Shown here piece after piece: positions 1-6,470 of a stretch of 42,919 nt of DNA. The notes under the pieces were generated by a model. The model saw nothing but the letters and a program-made list of their open reading frames with translations, did not search any database and was not told where the DNA came from. Source of the DNA: an uncultured Lachnospiraceae bacterium (lineage in GTDB: Bacteria; Bacillota; Clostridia; Lachnospirales; Lachnospiraceae); assembly GCA_910585995.1 (NCBI GenBank), contig CAJUGG010000112.1, forward strand, positions 1 to 42,919, read 5' to 3'. Position 1 is the first letter of the stretch; each line of letters opens with the position of its first letter. The position numbers were made by a program, and so were the translations under genes.

Positions 1-400
1 AAAGCATAAAGAAAAATAAAATATTAGAAATATCCATAAAATAGAACATGTGTTTATTTACCACCCACAATATTGACATTACAAAAAGGGTGATCACATT
101 AGACAGAACCAAAAGTGAAAATGTGTAATTATCTTTGTCTTTTTTAAATTCTAAGATCCCATTATAATAAACATTGGCAGACAAACCAAACATGGCAAAA
201 ATCCCAACTATTTCCAGCCAAGAAGAATACACAGTGATTTTACCATATTCTTTTGTAGATAATAATCTTGTAAAAATAGGGGTTGTCAAAAAAGAAATCC
301 CTTTCTGCATAAAGTTGACCGCCATAAATGCCATCGAAGCCTTTACCTGGACTGACATCTGTCCAAATGCATCCCGTCCTTTTTGAAACAAACCTTTCAT
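1..400 (-). CDS. Oligosaccharide flippase (Wzx/MATE-like), N-terminal part, cut by window edge
   Basis: Reading the minus strand from the ATG at 400 gives an open frame to the window edge (133 codons). It starts MKGLFQKGRDAFGQ and then has a hydrophobic stretch containing AFMAVNFMQKGISFLTTPIF followed by TRLLSTKEYG. This start (an amphipathic beginning, a first membrane segment rich in small residues, then TRLLS..EYG) is typical of the polysaccharide-synthesis/Wzx flippase family, which moves lipid-linked repeat units across the membrane. Two more hydrophobic segments follow (around residues 58-75 and 95-113). A purine-rich GGGAATGGAAAT precedes the ATG. The gene lies directly downstream of the tRNA-Thr terminator and I see no clear promoter of its own in the 50 bases between. 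The C-terminus is outside the window, so the family call rests on the N-terminal third. Confidence 0.72.
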   Translation of the reverse strand, partial: MKGLFQKGRDAFGQMSVQVKASMAFMAVNFMQKGISFLTTPIFTRLLSTKEYGKITVYSSWLEIVGIFAMFGLSANVYYNGILEFKKDKDNYTFSLLVLSNVITLFVMSILWVVNKHMFYFMDISNILFFFML

Positions 401-449
401 ATTTCCATTCCCTTTTTCCTACATCCAGATCTTTTCTTTTACGGATACG

Positions 450-479
450 AAAAAAGCGGAAATTCTGCTGAATCTCCGC
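450..479 (-). terminator. Rho-independent terminator after tRNA-Thr
   Basis: On the minus strand GCGGAGATTC and GAATTTCCGC form a stem of about 10 bp with one mismatch around an AGCA loop, followed at once by TTTTTT (plus 450-455). It lies 7 bases beyond the tRNA 3' end and should end that transcript. Confidence 0.85.
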
Positions 480-486
480 TCCACAA

Positions 487-559
487 AGCTGCTGACGGGA
501 ATCGGACCCGTGACCTCCGCACTACCAATGCGACGCTCTACCGACTGAGCCACAGCAGC
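487..559 (-). tRNA. tRNA-Thr (anticodon GGU)
   Basis: The minus strand folds as a 73-nt cloverleaf. The acceptor GCTGCTG pairs with CAGCAGC, the D arm is GGCTCAGTCGGTAGAGC, and the anticodon stem TCGCA/TGCGG holds the loop TTGGTAG (anticodon GGT). The T arm is CGGGTCCGATTCCCG. The discriminator base is T and no CCA is encoded. It has its own promoter upstream and terminator downstream. The GGU anticodon reads ACC and ACU. Confidence 0.97.
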
Positions 560-566
560 TTATCCT

Positions 567-582
567 GTCGCGTTCCCGCGAC
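567..582 (-). other. Short GC-rich hairpin in the tRNA-Thr 5' leader
   Basis: GTCGCG-GGAA-CGCGAC is a perfect 6-bp stem with a GGAA tetraloop. It starts about 7 bases after the -10 element, so it would be the very 5' end of the pre-tRNA, ending 7 nt before the mature 5' end. What it does is unknown; it may stabilise or position the precursor for RNase P. Confidence 0.5.
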
Positions 583-588
583 TCGATT

Positions 589-617
589 ATAATATCACAG
601 CCTTGTTCGGGTGTCAA
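589..617 (-). promoter_or_regulatory. Sigma-A-type promoter for tRNA-Thr
   Basis: The minus strand has TTGACA (612-617), a 17-bp spacer and TATTAT (589-594), about 30 bp upstream of the mature tRNA. An inverted copy of the -35 region (TTGACAC at 635-641 against GTGTCAA at 611-617 on the plus strand) lies just upstream. Confidence 0.85.
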
Positions 618-656
618 CACTTTTTTTCATCTTTTTGACACTTTTCACAAAGATTT

Positions 657-1406
657 TTACAAGGTTTCGCACATCCTCTGTCTTACGATCTCATAGGCCA
701 GCACTCCTGCTGCCACAGATGCATTGAGAGAGTCAATATTTCCTTTCATCGGAATCGATGCGATATAATCGCATCTTTCCTTGACCAGTCTGCCGACGCC
801 CTCTCCTTCGCTGCCGATGACAAGTCCTATGGGTCCCTTGAGATTCAGGTCATACATCGTGGTGCCGCTCATATCCGCACATACAAACCACAGCCCTTTT
901 TCTTTTAATTCGTCAATCGTAGTCGCCAGATTGGTCACTTTTGCCACAGGCGTATAGTTCAGGGCACCAGCAGAAGTCTTAGCCACCACAGCCGTCAGAC
1001 CGGCGGCTCTTCTTTTGGGGATGATCACGCCATGCGCTCCCGCCAGGTTGGCCGTACGGATGATGGCGCCCAGATTGTGGGGATCTTCGATATTGTCCAG
1101 CAAAAATACAAACGGCGGCTCGCCTTTTTCCTCGGCAAGCTTCAAGATATCCTCCACTTCTGCATAGGCATAAGCAGCCGCATGGGCAATCACGCCCTGG
1201 TGCTTTCCCGTCTCTGACAGCTGCTCTAACCGCTCCTTTGTCACATAATTCACAATCGTGTCCTGTTTTCTCGCTTCTCTTAAGATGCTGTTCACTGGCC
1301 CGTCCTGGCAGCCTTTTAATACATATAGTTTATCAATCGTCTTGCCGGCCCGGAAGGCCTCTAACACGGCGTTACGCCCTTCTATTGTCAATTCCTGGTA
1401 TCTCAT
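657..1406 (-). CDS. rlmB: 23S rRNA (guanosine-2251-2'-O)-methyltransferase RlmB (TrmH/SpoU family)
   Basis: A 249-residue protein, full length for the family. An N-terminal substrate-binding domain (about 1-75) is followed by a SPOUT trefoil-knot methyltransferase domain. The three SpoU motifs are visible: NIEDPHNLGAIIRTA at 105-119, LVIGSEGEGV at 195-204 and IPMKGNIDSLNASVA at 218-232. The family 2'-O-methylates G2251 in the peptidyl-transferase P loop of 23S rRNA, using S-adenosylmethionine. The start codon overlaps the stop of mrnC by ATGA, which suggests coupled translation. It is the last gene of the GT11-ispF-GNAT-cysE-cysS-mrnC-rlmB operon. No T-tract hairpin follows it, so read-through to the tRNA-Thr promoter region is possible. 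Confidence 0.93.
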   Translation of the reverse strand: MRYQELTIEGRNAVLEAFRAGKTIDKLYVLKGCQDGPVNSILREARKQDTIVNYVTKERLEQLSETGKHQGVIAHAAAYAYAEVEDILKLAEEKGEPPFVFLLDNIEDPHNLGAIIRTANLAGAHGVIIPKRRAAGLTAVVAKTSAGALNYTPVAKVTNLATTIDELKEKGLWFVCADMSGTTMYDLNLKGPIGLVIGSEGEGVGRLVKERCDYIASIPMKGNIDSLNASVAAGVLAYEIVRQRMCETL

Positions 1407-1834
1407 GGCAGTCCTCCCGTCCGCTCCATTCCCATTTTTATCAGATCAATCATGCGCCGCATCTGATGCGTCAGATACAGATACCCCATCAAGGCTTCAA
1501 ATCCGGTGGCATGGCGGTAATCGTGCATGGAAGCATGTTTTGCCATGGTGACGGTCTTAGCGTTGCGCCCGCGCTTATAGATCTTCTCTTCCTCTTCGGT
1601 CAGTTCCTCCTGGATCGCTAAGATCATCGCGGACTGCGCGGAAGCTTTTACATAACTGCTGGCTTTTTTATGCAGGGTATTCGCCTGACGATTGCCTTGC
1701 TCCACCAGCACTGTCCGCACCATCAGCTCATAGATCCCATCACCGATATAAGCCAGCACAAGCGGAGAATACGTCCGTATATCCACATCGGGAAGGGCAA
1801 ACTGTTCCTTTAGGTATCTTAAGCTCTCTTCCAT
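1403..1834 (-). CDS. mrnC: Mini-ribonuclease III
   Basis: A 143-residue all-helical RNase III catalytic domain without the double-stranded-RNA-binding domain, as expected for Mini-III. This enzyme matures 23S rRNA ends in Firmicutes. The signature around the catalytic Asp is LAYIGDGIYELMVR (Asp32), and the second acidic site is GFEALMGYLYL (Glu113). It overlaps the end of cysS by 16 bp and the start of rlmB by 4 bp, the same neighbour order as in Bacillus subtilis (cysE-cysS-mrnC-rlmB). The MEESLRYLKEQF start is supported by the tight spacing and by the family length. Confidence 0.93.
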   Translation of the reverse strand: MEESLRYLKEQFALPDVDIRTYSPLVLAYIGDGIYELMVRTVLVEQGNRQANTLHKKASSYVKASAQSAMILAIQEELTEEEEKIYKRGRNAKTVTMAKHASMHDYRHATGFEALMGYLYLTHQMRRMIDLIKMGMERTGGLP

Positions 1835-3228
1835 TTTACCCCTTCACGTGTATCTTCCAGGATGATGCCTTTTTCCAGCAGAAGACCGCGAATCTCGTCT
1901 GCTCTGGCAAAATCTTTCGCCTTCCTTGCTGCCTGACGCTCTTCGATCATATGTTCGACCTCTTCATCCAACAGCTCTGCTTTTTTCTCTGTAATAATGC
2001 CGAGTATCCCGCACAGATCTTGTATCCTTTTCCGCAGCGTATCCAAAAAGGCTTTGCTGCTCTCTTCTTTTGCACAGGTATTGGCATATTTCACCAGATC
2101 AAACACCGCTGCAATCGCATCTGCGGTATTAAAGTCATCATCCATCGATGCGTCAAATGCCTGCTCATATCTCTTTGCTTCCTCTGCTTTTTTTGCTTCC
2201 TCTGCGGTCATCTCTGCCACAGATGTATGCTCTGAGAGAAAGTACAGGTTATCCACTGCTGTCAGGATACGCTCCAAGGCATTTTTAGAAGCTTCCATCA
2301 GATCTGCACTAAAATTCAGCGGACTGCGGTAATGGGCATTTAGCATAAAGAAACGCAGGATCTGAAGATCATATTTTTCACTGATCTCCCGCACCGTAAA
2401 GAAATTTCCAAGAGACTTGGACATCTTTTTATTGTCGATATTTAAAAACGCATTGTGCATCCAGTATCTGGCAAACTCGCATCCGCTGCACGCCTCACTC
2501 TGAGCGATCTCATTTTCATGGTGAGGGAATACCAGATCTTCACCGCCTCCATGAATATCGATCTGTTCTCCCAGATATTTTTTCGACATCACAGAACACT
2601 CGATATGCCATCCCGGACGCCCTTCGCCCCAGGGAGATACCCAGTAAGGCTCTCCTTCTTTTTTCGGTTTCCAGAGCACAAAATCCAGCGGATCTTCCTT
2701 TTCCTCTTCCCCTGATACCAGCAAGGAGCGATTGCCGCCCTGAAGATCATCCAGATTTTTGTGAGACAGTTTTCCGTACTCAGCAAAACGGCGGGTACGA
2801 TAATACACGGTGCCATTTACCGCATAGGCATACCCTTTATCGATCAGCGCAGCGATCATATCGATCATCCCATCGATCTCCTGGGTCGCCAGAGGATGGG
2901 TAGTGGCCGGCATGATATTCATGCCTTCCATATCTTTTTTGCACTCTTCGATATATCTTTTGGAGATCTCTTCTGCCGGTACGCCCTCTTCTAGTGCCTT
3001 TTTGATAATCTTATCGTCCACATCGGTAAAATTGGACACAAAATTCACCTGATACCCTTTGTGTTCCATATAGCGGCGCACCGTATCAAAGACAATCATA
3101 GGCCTGGCATTGCCGATATGAATAAAGTTATAGACGGTTGGCCCGCAGACATACATACGGACTTTGCCTTCCTCCAACGGAATAAAATCTTCTTTTTTTC
3201 TGGTCAATGTGTTATAAATACGAATCAT
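1819..3228 (-). CDS. cysS: Cysteinyl-tRNA synthetase
   Basis: A 469-residue class I aminoacyl-tRNA synthetase that charges tRNA-Cys in the cytoplasm. The class I signature HIGN is at 37-40 and KMSKS at 268-272. The expected zinc ligands are present (Cys28, Cys211, His236, Glu240), the last two within VFPHHENEIAQSEA. The C-terminal helical and anticodon-binding part is complete, and the length matches the family. Its ATG overlaps the stop of cysE by 4 bp, so serine acetylation for cysteine synthesis and cysteine charging are translationally coupled. No Cys T-box is visible upstream in this operon. Confidence 0.97.
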   Translation of the reverse strand: MIRIYNTLTRKKEDFIPLEEGKVRMYVCGPTVYNFIHIGNARPMIVFDTVRRYMEHKGYQVNFVSNFTDVDDKIIKKALEEGVPAEEISKRYIEECKKDMEGMNIMPATTHPLATQEIDGMIDMIAALIDKGYAYAVNGTVYYRTRRFAEYGKLSHKNLDDLQGGNRSLLVSGEEEKEDPLDFVLWKPKKEGEPYWVSPWGEGRPGWHIECSVMSKKYLGEQIDIHGGGEDLVFPHHENEIAQSEACSGCEFARYWMHNAFLNIDNKKMSKSLGNFFTVREISEKYDLQILRFFMLNAHYRSPLNFSADLMEASKNALERILTAVDNLYFLSEHTSVAEMTAEEAKKAEEAKRYEQAFDASMDDDFNTADAIAAVFDLVKYANTCAKEESSKAFLDTLRKRIQDLCGILGIITEKKAELLDEEVEHMIEERQAARKAKDFARADEIRGLLLEKGIILEDTREGVKWKRA

Positions 3229-3893
3229 GATCTTTTTCCTCCTGCTACTTCCTTTTTCAACAACTGAATCTCTTTTCGCAGTTTTTTATTTTCTTCCTGC
3301 AGTTCTTTGATGGCGTCTAATATGGGGTCTGGCAGATTTACCTGATCCAGATCATTTCGCGGAATCCGAATATTATCTTTTTTCACAATCCGGCCTGGAA
3401 CTCCAACCACGGTACAGTTAGCAGGCACCGGGCCAAGCACCACACTGCCGGCTCCTACTTTGGAATTTTCCCCAATCGTAAAAGAACCTAAGATCTTGGC
3501 CCCTGCGCTGACCATCACATTGTCTTCTAATGTGGGATGACGTTTTCCCTTTTCCTTGCCTGTACCGCCTAGAGTCACTCCCTGATACAAGGTGACATTG
3601 TCCCCAAGGATAGCCGTCTCTCCTATCACAACGCCGGTTCCATGGTCGATAAACAATCCTTTTCCAATCTTCGCTCCCGGATGGATCTCGATCCCGGTCT
3701 TCCTGGCAGATCTCTGCGAGATCCATCTGGCCAAAAAATAATGCTTTTTCTGATACAGGTGATGCGCCAGCCGATATTTTAAGATTGCATGAAAGGTGGG
3801 ATAGAGAAACACCTCCATCGACGACTTAATCGCCGGGTCCCGCTCTTTGATCACTGCAATCTCTTCTTTAATATAATGAAGCACTCCCATCAT
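3225..3893 (-). CDS. cysE: Serine O-acetyltransferase
   Basis: A 222-residue protein of the short Firmicutes type. It acetylates L-serine with acetyl-CoA, the first committed step of cysteine synthesis. An N-terminal helical domain (about 1-65) precedes a left-handed beta-helix of hexapeptide repeats (about 68-175). The catalytic Asp-His pair is D83-H84 in FIDHGTGVVIGE, and TLGGTGKEKGKRHPTLED forms the substrate and CoA loop. The C-terminal tail is a charged helix, probably a coiled coil (ELQEENKKLRKEIQLLKKE). Two adjacent ATG codons are possible starts; the second is better spaced from GGGGGAGA. The gene sits between a GNAT gene and cysS. Confidence 0.94.
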   Translation of the reverse strand: MMGVLHYIKEEIAVIKERDPAIKSSMEVFLYPTFHAILKYRLAHHLYQKKHYFLARWISQRSARKTGIEIHPGAKIGKGLFIDHGTGVVIGETAILGDNVTLYQGVTLGGTGKEKGKRHPTLEDNVMVSAGAKILGSFTIGENSKVGAGSVVLGPVPANCTVVGVPGRIVKKDNIRIPRNDLDQVNLPDPILDAIKELQEENKKLRKEIQLLKKEVAGGKRS

Positions 3894-3922
3894 TCTCCCC
3901 CTTTAACACAAAACCTCCATCC

Positions 3923-4759
3923 TCAGACCACTTCTGAGAGACAGATCCGAAAACTTTCAAATACCATAGATGCCAGTTCTCCGATGCTAAGCTTAAGGTC
4001 CAGATGCTCCGGAACATACGACAGCTTCTTGGCCTGGCTTTTCCCGGCAGATAACATCCAGCAGAAATATCCATCATTTTCTCTGAGGATCGGGTCTTTG
4101 ATCCGCAGATACAACGTCTGCTTTTTTTGACTGCCCACCAGTGACAACATACCGCATACATCCGTAATACGCGCCATATAAGGAGGCATCTTCTCTTCTG
4201 CCTCTTCTCCTTTTACCGCCTGCTGCTGCGCTGCCTGATCTTCCATGTAACGGGCATCCCGTTTACAGAACATCTGATAGCGGGACGCCAGGTATCGGTT
4301 CTGCCCCTCCTGATCCATATGCTCTATCCTTACAGGCAGTCTGGTATAAGGACAGATCCGCACAAAATCAAAAGGTGCATAGATGCTCTCACTCGCAGGC
4401 ATCAAAAAGGTAAATGGGATCTTTTTCTGAGCCTGATCCCGAAGCGCCCGCTCCAAAAGCATCCGCATATATCCGCGGTGACGATACTCCTCATGGGTTG
4501 CCACCGCCACAATATAATTGCTTCTTATTTCATATCCATTTACAATCATCACATAGGGATTAAGATGCAGCATAGACACAATCTGTCCCTCTTCTCTGAT
4601 GGCAAGAATCTCATTATCCCTCGTCTTATACTGATAGTAGTAATCTACAAATCTCGGCGTATCCTCAGGAAACACCTTTTCATACAGCGGCCTGGATGTG
4701 TCTTTTTCAGCGGCAGACAGATACTGTGGTGTGGGCAGTTCTTTTAATCCCTCTGGCAT
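3923..4759 (-). CDS. GNAT-family N-acetyltransferase (Eis-like N-terminal domain)
   Basis: A 278-residue protein with a GNAT fold in its first half. The acetyl-CoA-binding signature is HEEYRHRGYMRMLLERAL, with RHRGYM at about 93-98. The second half is variable and may act as a substrate domain, as in Eis-type acetyltransferases. The substrate cannot be read from sequence. I chose the ATG at 4759 over the one at 4768 because GAGGG lies 9 nt before the former and directly against the latter. It overlaps the end of ispF by 16 bp and precedes cysE by 29 bp. It lies between ispF and cysE, where gltX is found in Bacillus. Confidence 0.8.
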   Translation of the reverse strand: MPEGLKELPTPQYLSAAEKDTSRPLYEKVFPEDTPRFVDYYYQYKTRDNEILAIREEGQIVSMLHLNPYVMIVNGYEIRSNYIVAVATHEEYRHRGYMRMLLERALRDQAQKKIPFTFLMPASESIYAPFDFVRICPYTRLPVRIEHMDQEGQNRYLASRYQMFCKRDARYMEDQAAQQQAVKGEEAEEKMPPYMARITDVCGMLSLVGSQKKQTLYLRIKDPILRENDGYFCWMLSAGKSQAKKLSYVPEHLDLKLSIGELASMVFESFRICLSEVV

Positions 4760-5289
4760 CCTGCACATCCCTCACATGATAGTCTTTTTGTTACCCGGTC
4801 TGCCTCTATATAAGCGCTGATCGGCTCTATAGAACAGATCGCATGTGCTGCGATCCCTTCGCCGCTTCCGGTAAAACCAAGCCCCTCTTCTGTTGTGGCT
4901 TTGATATTAACCTGGCTTTTATCAATCTTCAACGTCCGTGCTACTTGTTCGACCATCTGGGAAATATGCGGCGCCATCTTGGGCCTTTGTGCGATAATCG
5001 TAGCATCCAAATTGATAATCTGATAACTTTCCTGAGATAAAAGCTCACCCACATGTTCCAATAGCCGCAGGCTGGAGATCCCTTTATACGCAGGATCTGT
5101 ATCTGGAAAATGTCTTCCGATATCTCCAAGAGCCGCAGCTCCCAAAAGGGCATCCATGATGGCATGCAGCAATACATCTGCATCCGAGTGCCCCAGAAGT
5201 CCTTTCTCATATGGTATCTTCACACCGCCCAGGATCAGATCTCTGTCTTCCACCAGACGATGTACATCATATCCGAAACCTACCCGCAT
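4744..5289 (-). CDS. ispF: 2-C-methyl-D-erythritol 2,4-cyclodiphosphate synthase
   Basis: A 181-residue protein of the MEP isoprenoid pathway. It cyclises CDP-methylerythritol 2-phosphate to the 2,4-cyclodiphosphate with loss of CMP. The start MRVGFGYDVHRL carries metal ligands Asp8 and His10, with the third, His42, in GHSDADVLLHAIMDA. The nucleotide-binding segment ATTEEGLGFTGSGEGIAAHA is at 131-150. The family normally ends near residue 158; here about 23-26 extra residues follow, ending in a cysteine-rich CEGCAGC (Cys172, 175, 178). Isoprenoid supply feeds undecaprenyl phosphate, the carrier needed by the polysaccharide genes nearby. ispD is not in the window. It overlaps the GT11 gene by 23 bp. 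Confidence 0.95.
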   Translation of the reverse strand: MRVGFGYDVHRLVEDRDLILGGVKIPYEKGLLGHSDADVLLHAIMDALLGAAALGDIGRHFPDTDPAYKGISSLRLLEHVGELLSQESYQIINLDATIIAQRPKMAPHISQMVEQVARTLKIDKSQVNIKATTEEGLGFTGSGEGIAAHAICSIEPISAYIEADRVTKRLSCEGCAGCQRD

Positions 5290-6154
5290 CTTGGCCTCCT
5301 CCTATTTTGATCCAACTTTCCGGTATAATATCAACTTCCTCTTTCGCCATATGGTTGACCCAACGTTCTGGAGCGACTACCTCCTTCTCTGGATCGCCAT
5401 TCAACCAGGCGCCCCACCAGCTAAACGAACTATTGGCCACAATATGGTGCTTACACAGGCTCATCAACTGCATATCCCGAAAGCTCTCTTCTCCTGTGTT
5501 TCCTTCCACCATATGACAGTCTACCCCCTGCAGATGCTCCTTCACCCATGGAAAATCATTGCTGAACAGATAGAACTGCACCTGGCTTGCATATTTTTCT
5601 CGAAAATATGTCATAGCTCTCTGATAATATTCAATCGTACATATGTTCTGCAAATAAGGATAATTCAGATAATCCCCTCTGCGCACATGTACACTCACAG
5701 AACAGCACCCTTTGATCTCATCCGCCACAGCCTGCTGCTGCGTCGTCAAAAAATCCGGAAACTGATATACCTCTCTTATTTTGTCCCTAATATCCCAAAA
5801 ATACTGCTCGCTCTGCCAATAACCTTCTATATAATAGCCATCCAGTTTCAAGACCTGCTTATCATAAGTATATGATTCATTATTATAAATGGTCTTTTTA
5901 CAAAAAGGCGTCTGTTTGATCCATTCTGTCAGATGATTGGCTTTTACATAGCCAAGCTTACAAATCTCCGCCTTATCTGCCAGCGGACAATGCATGGAAA
6001 ACACGCGCTCCAACTCAAATCCCTGGTGCGCGTGATGATCCTTATATTTTGTCACATCAATCTTTACCTGTGTCCCCAGACTCTGCATCTTCAGAGCCAG
6101 CGCATACTGAAACATCTGATTGCCCAGGCCGCCATCTATCCATATAATATTCAT
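5267..6154 (-). CDS. Alpha-1,2-fucosyltransferase-like glycosyltransferase, family GT11
   Basis: A 295-residue protein beginning MNIIWIDGGLGNQMFQYALA, the usual GT11 start. The GDP-fucose-binding motif HVRRGDYL is at 156-163, and the C-terminal block NSSFSWWGAWLNGD is at 241-254. Members transfer fucose from GDP-fucose, usually alpha-1,2 to galactose, in O-antigens and capsules. A TTG 12 bp upstream is in frame, but the ATG at 6154 has GGGGGAGAAG immediately before it and matches the family start. It is the first gene of an operon that continues into ispF and cysS. The tRNA-Met terminator ends about 30 bp upstream and I see no convincing promoter in between. Acceptor and linkage specificity are inferred from the family. 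Confidence 0.9.
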   Translation of the reverse strand: MNIIWIDGGLGNQMFQYALALKMQSLGTQVKIDVTKYKDHHAHQGFELERVFSMHCPLADKAEICKLGYVKANHLTEWIKQTPFCKKTIYNNESYTYDKQVLKLDGYYIEGYWQSEQYFWDIRDKIREVYQFPDFLTTQQQAVADEIKGCCSVSVHVRRGDYLNYPYLQNICTIEYYQRAMTYFREKYASQVQFYLFSNDFPWVKEHLQGVDCHMVEGNTGEESFRDMQLMSLCKHHIVANSSFSWWGAWLNGDPEKEVVAPERWVNHMAKEEVDIIPESWIKIGGGQDAGRFRI

Positions 6155-6182
6155 CTTCTCCCCCAATTTCCAAAATCCAGGG

Positions 6183-6222
6183 TAAAAAATACGGAAAACG
6201 TAAATGACTTTAACGTTTTCCG
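6183..6222 (-). terminator. Rho-independent terminator after tRNA-Met
   Basis: On the minus strand CGGAAAACGT and ACGTTTTCCG form a perfect 10-bp stem followed by TATTTTTTA. It starts 13 bases after the tRNA 3' end and lies just upstream of the GT11 start. Confidence 0.88.
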
Positions 6223-6235
6223 ACTCTCTTCACAG

Positions 6236-6309
6236 TAGCGAGAGGGGGACTCGAACCCTCGACACCACGGGTATGAACCGTGTGCTCTAGCCAGCTGAGC
6301 TATCTCGCC
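6236..6309 (-). tRNA. tRNA-Met (anticodon CAU), elongator type
   Basis: A 74-nt cloverleaf on the minus strand. The acceptor is GGCGAGA/TCTCGCT with discriminator A, the D arm is AGCTCAGCTGGCTAGAGC, and the anticodon stem CACGG/CCGTG holds the loop TTCATAC. The T arm is GAGGGTTCGAGTCCCCC-like. It lacks the initiator-type start, and the TTCATAC loop is that of elongator Met rather than lysidine-modified Ile-CAU, which usually has CTCATAA. No CCA is encoded. Confidence 0.93.
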
Positions 6310-6355
6310 ATATTGACTTTTTTGGAATCGGCTGTCTCTCTCAACCGACTTTGTT

Positions 6356-6384
6356 ATCATACCAAAACTGTAATAACTTGTCAA
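6356..6384 (-). promoter_or_regulatory. Sigma-A-type promoter for tRNA-Met
   Basis: The minus strand has TTGACA (6379-6384), a 17-bp spacer and TATGAT (6356-6361), 46 bp upstream of the mature tRNA 5' end. Confidence 0.82.
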
Positions 6385-6403
6385 CATATTTTTTCAATTT
6401 TCC

Positions 6404-6448
6404 ATAAAAAATATGCCTTCTACCCCATATACTAGTTCAGAAGGCATA
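6404..6448 (-). terminator. Rho-independent terminator after thrS
   Basis: On the minus strand TATGCCTTCT and AGAAGGCATA form a perfect 10-bp stem around a 17-nt loop, followed by TTTTTTATGG. It begins 22 bp after the thrS stop codon. Confidence 0.85.
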
Positions 6449-6470
6449 CTTTATCATAACATTTATATAG

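Noticed and set aside
174..386. A 70-codon plus-strand frame near the left edge
   Set aside because: It is antisense to the flippase fragment, which has a better start, ribosome-binding sequence and recognisable membrane segments.
383..592. A plus-strand open frame across the tRNA-Thr region with the sequence DGNRTRDLRTTNATLYRLSH
   Set aside because: This is the well-known false protein read from the antisense of a tRNA gene; the cloverleaf on the minus strand explains it.
5156..5875. A 239-codon plus-strand frame opposite GT11
   Set aside because: GT11 on the minus strand has clear family motifs; the plus frame has no recognisable domain and no ribosome-binding site.
6311..6390. A minus-strand frame (78 codons, containing GEIAQLARAHGSYPWCRGFESPS) around tRNA-Met
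   Set aside because: It is the usual spurious translation of a tRNA gene and its promoter region.
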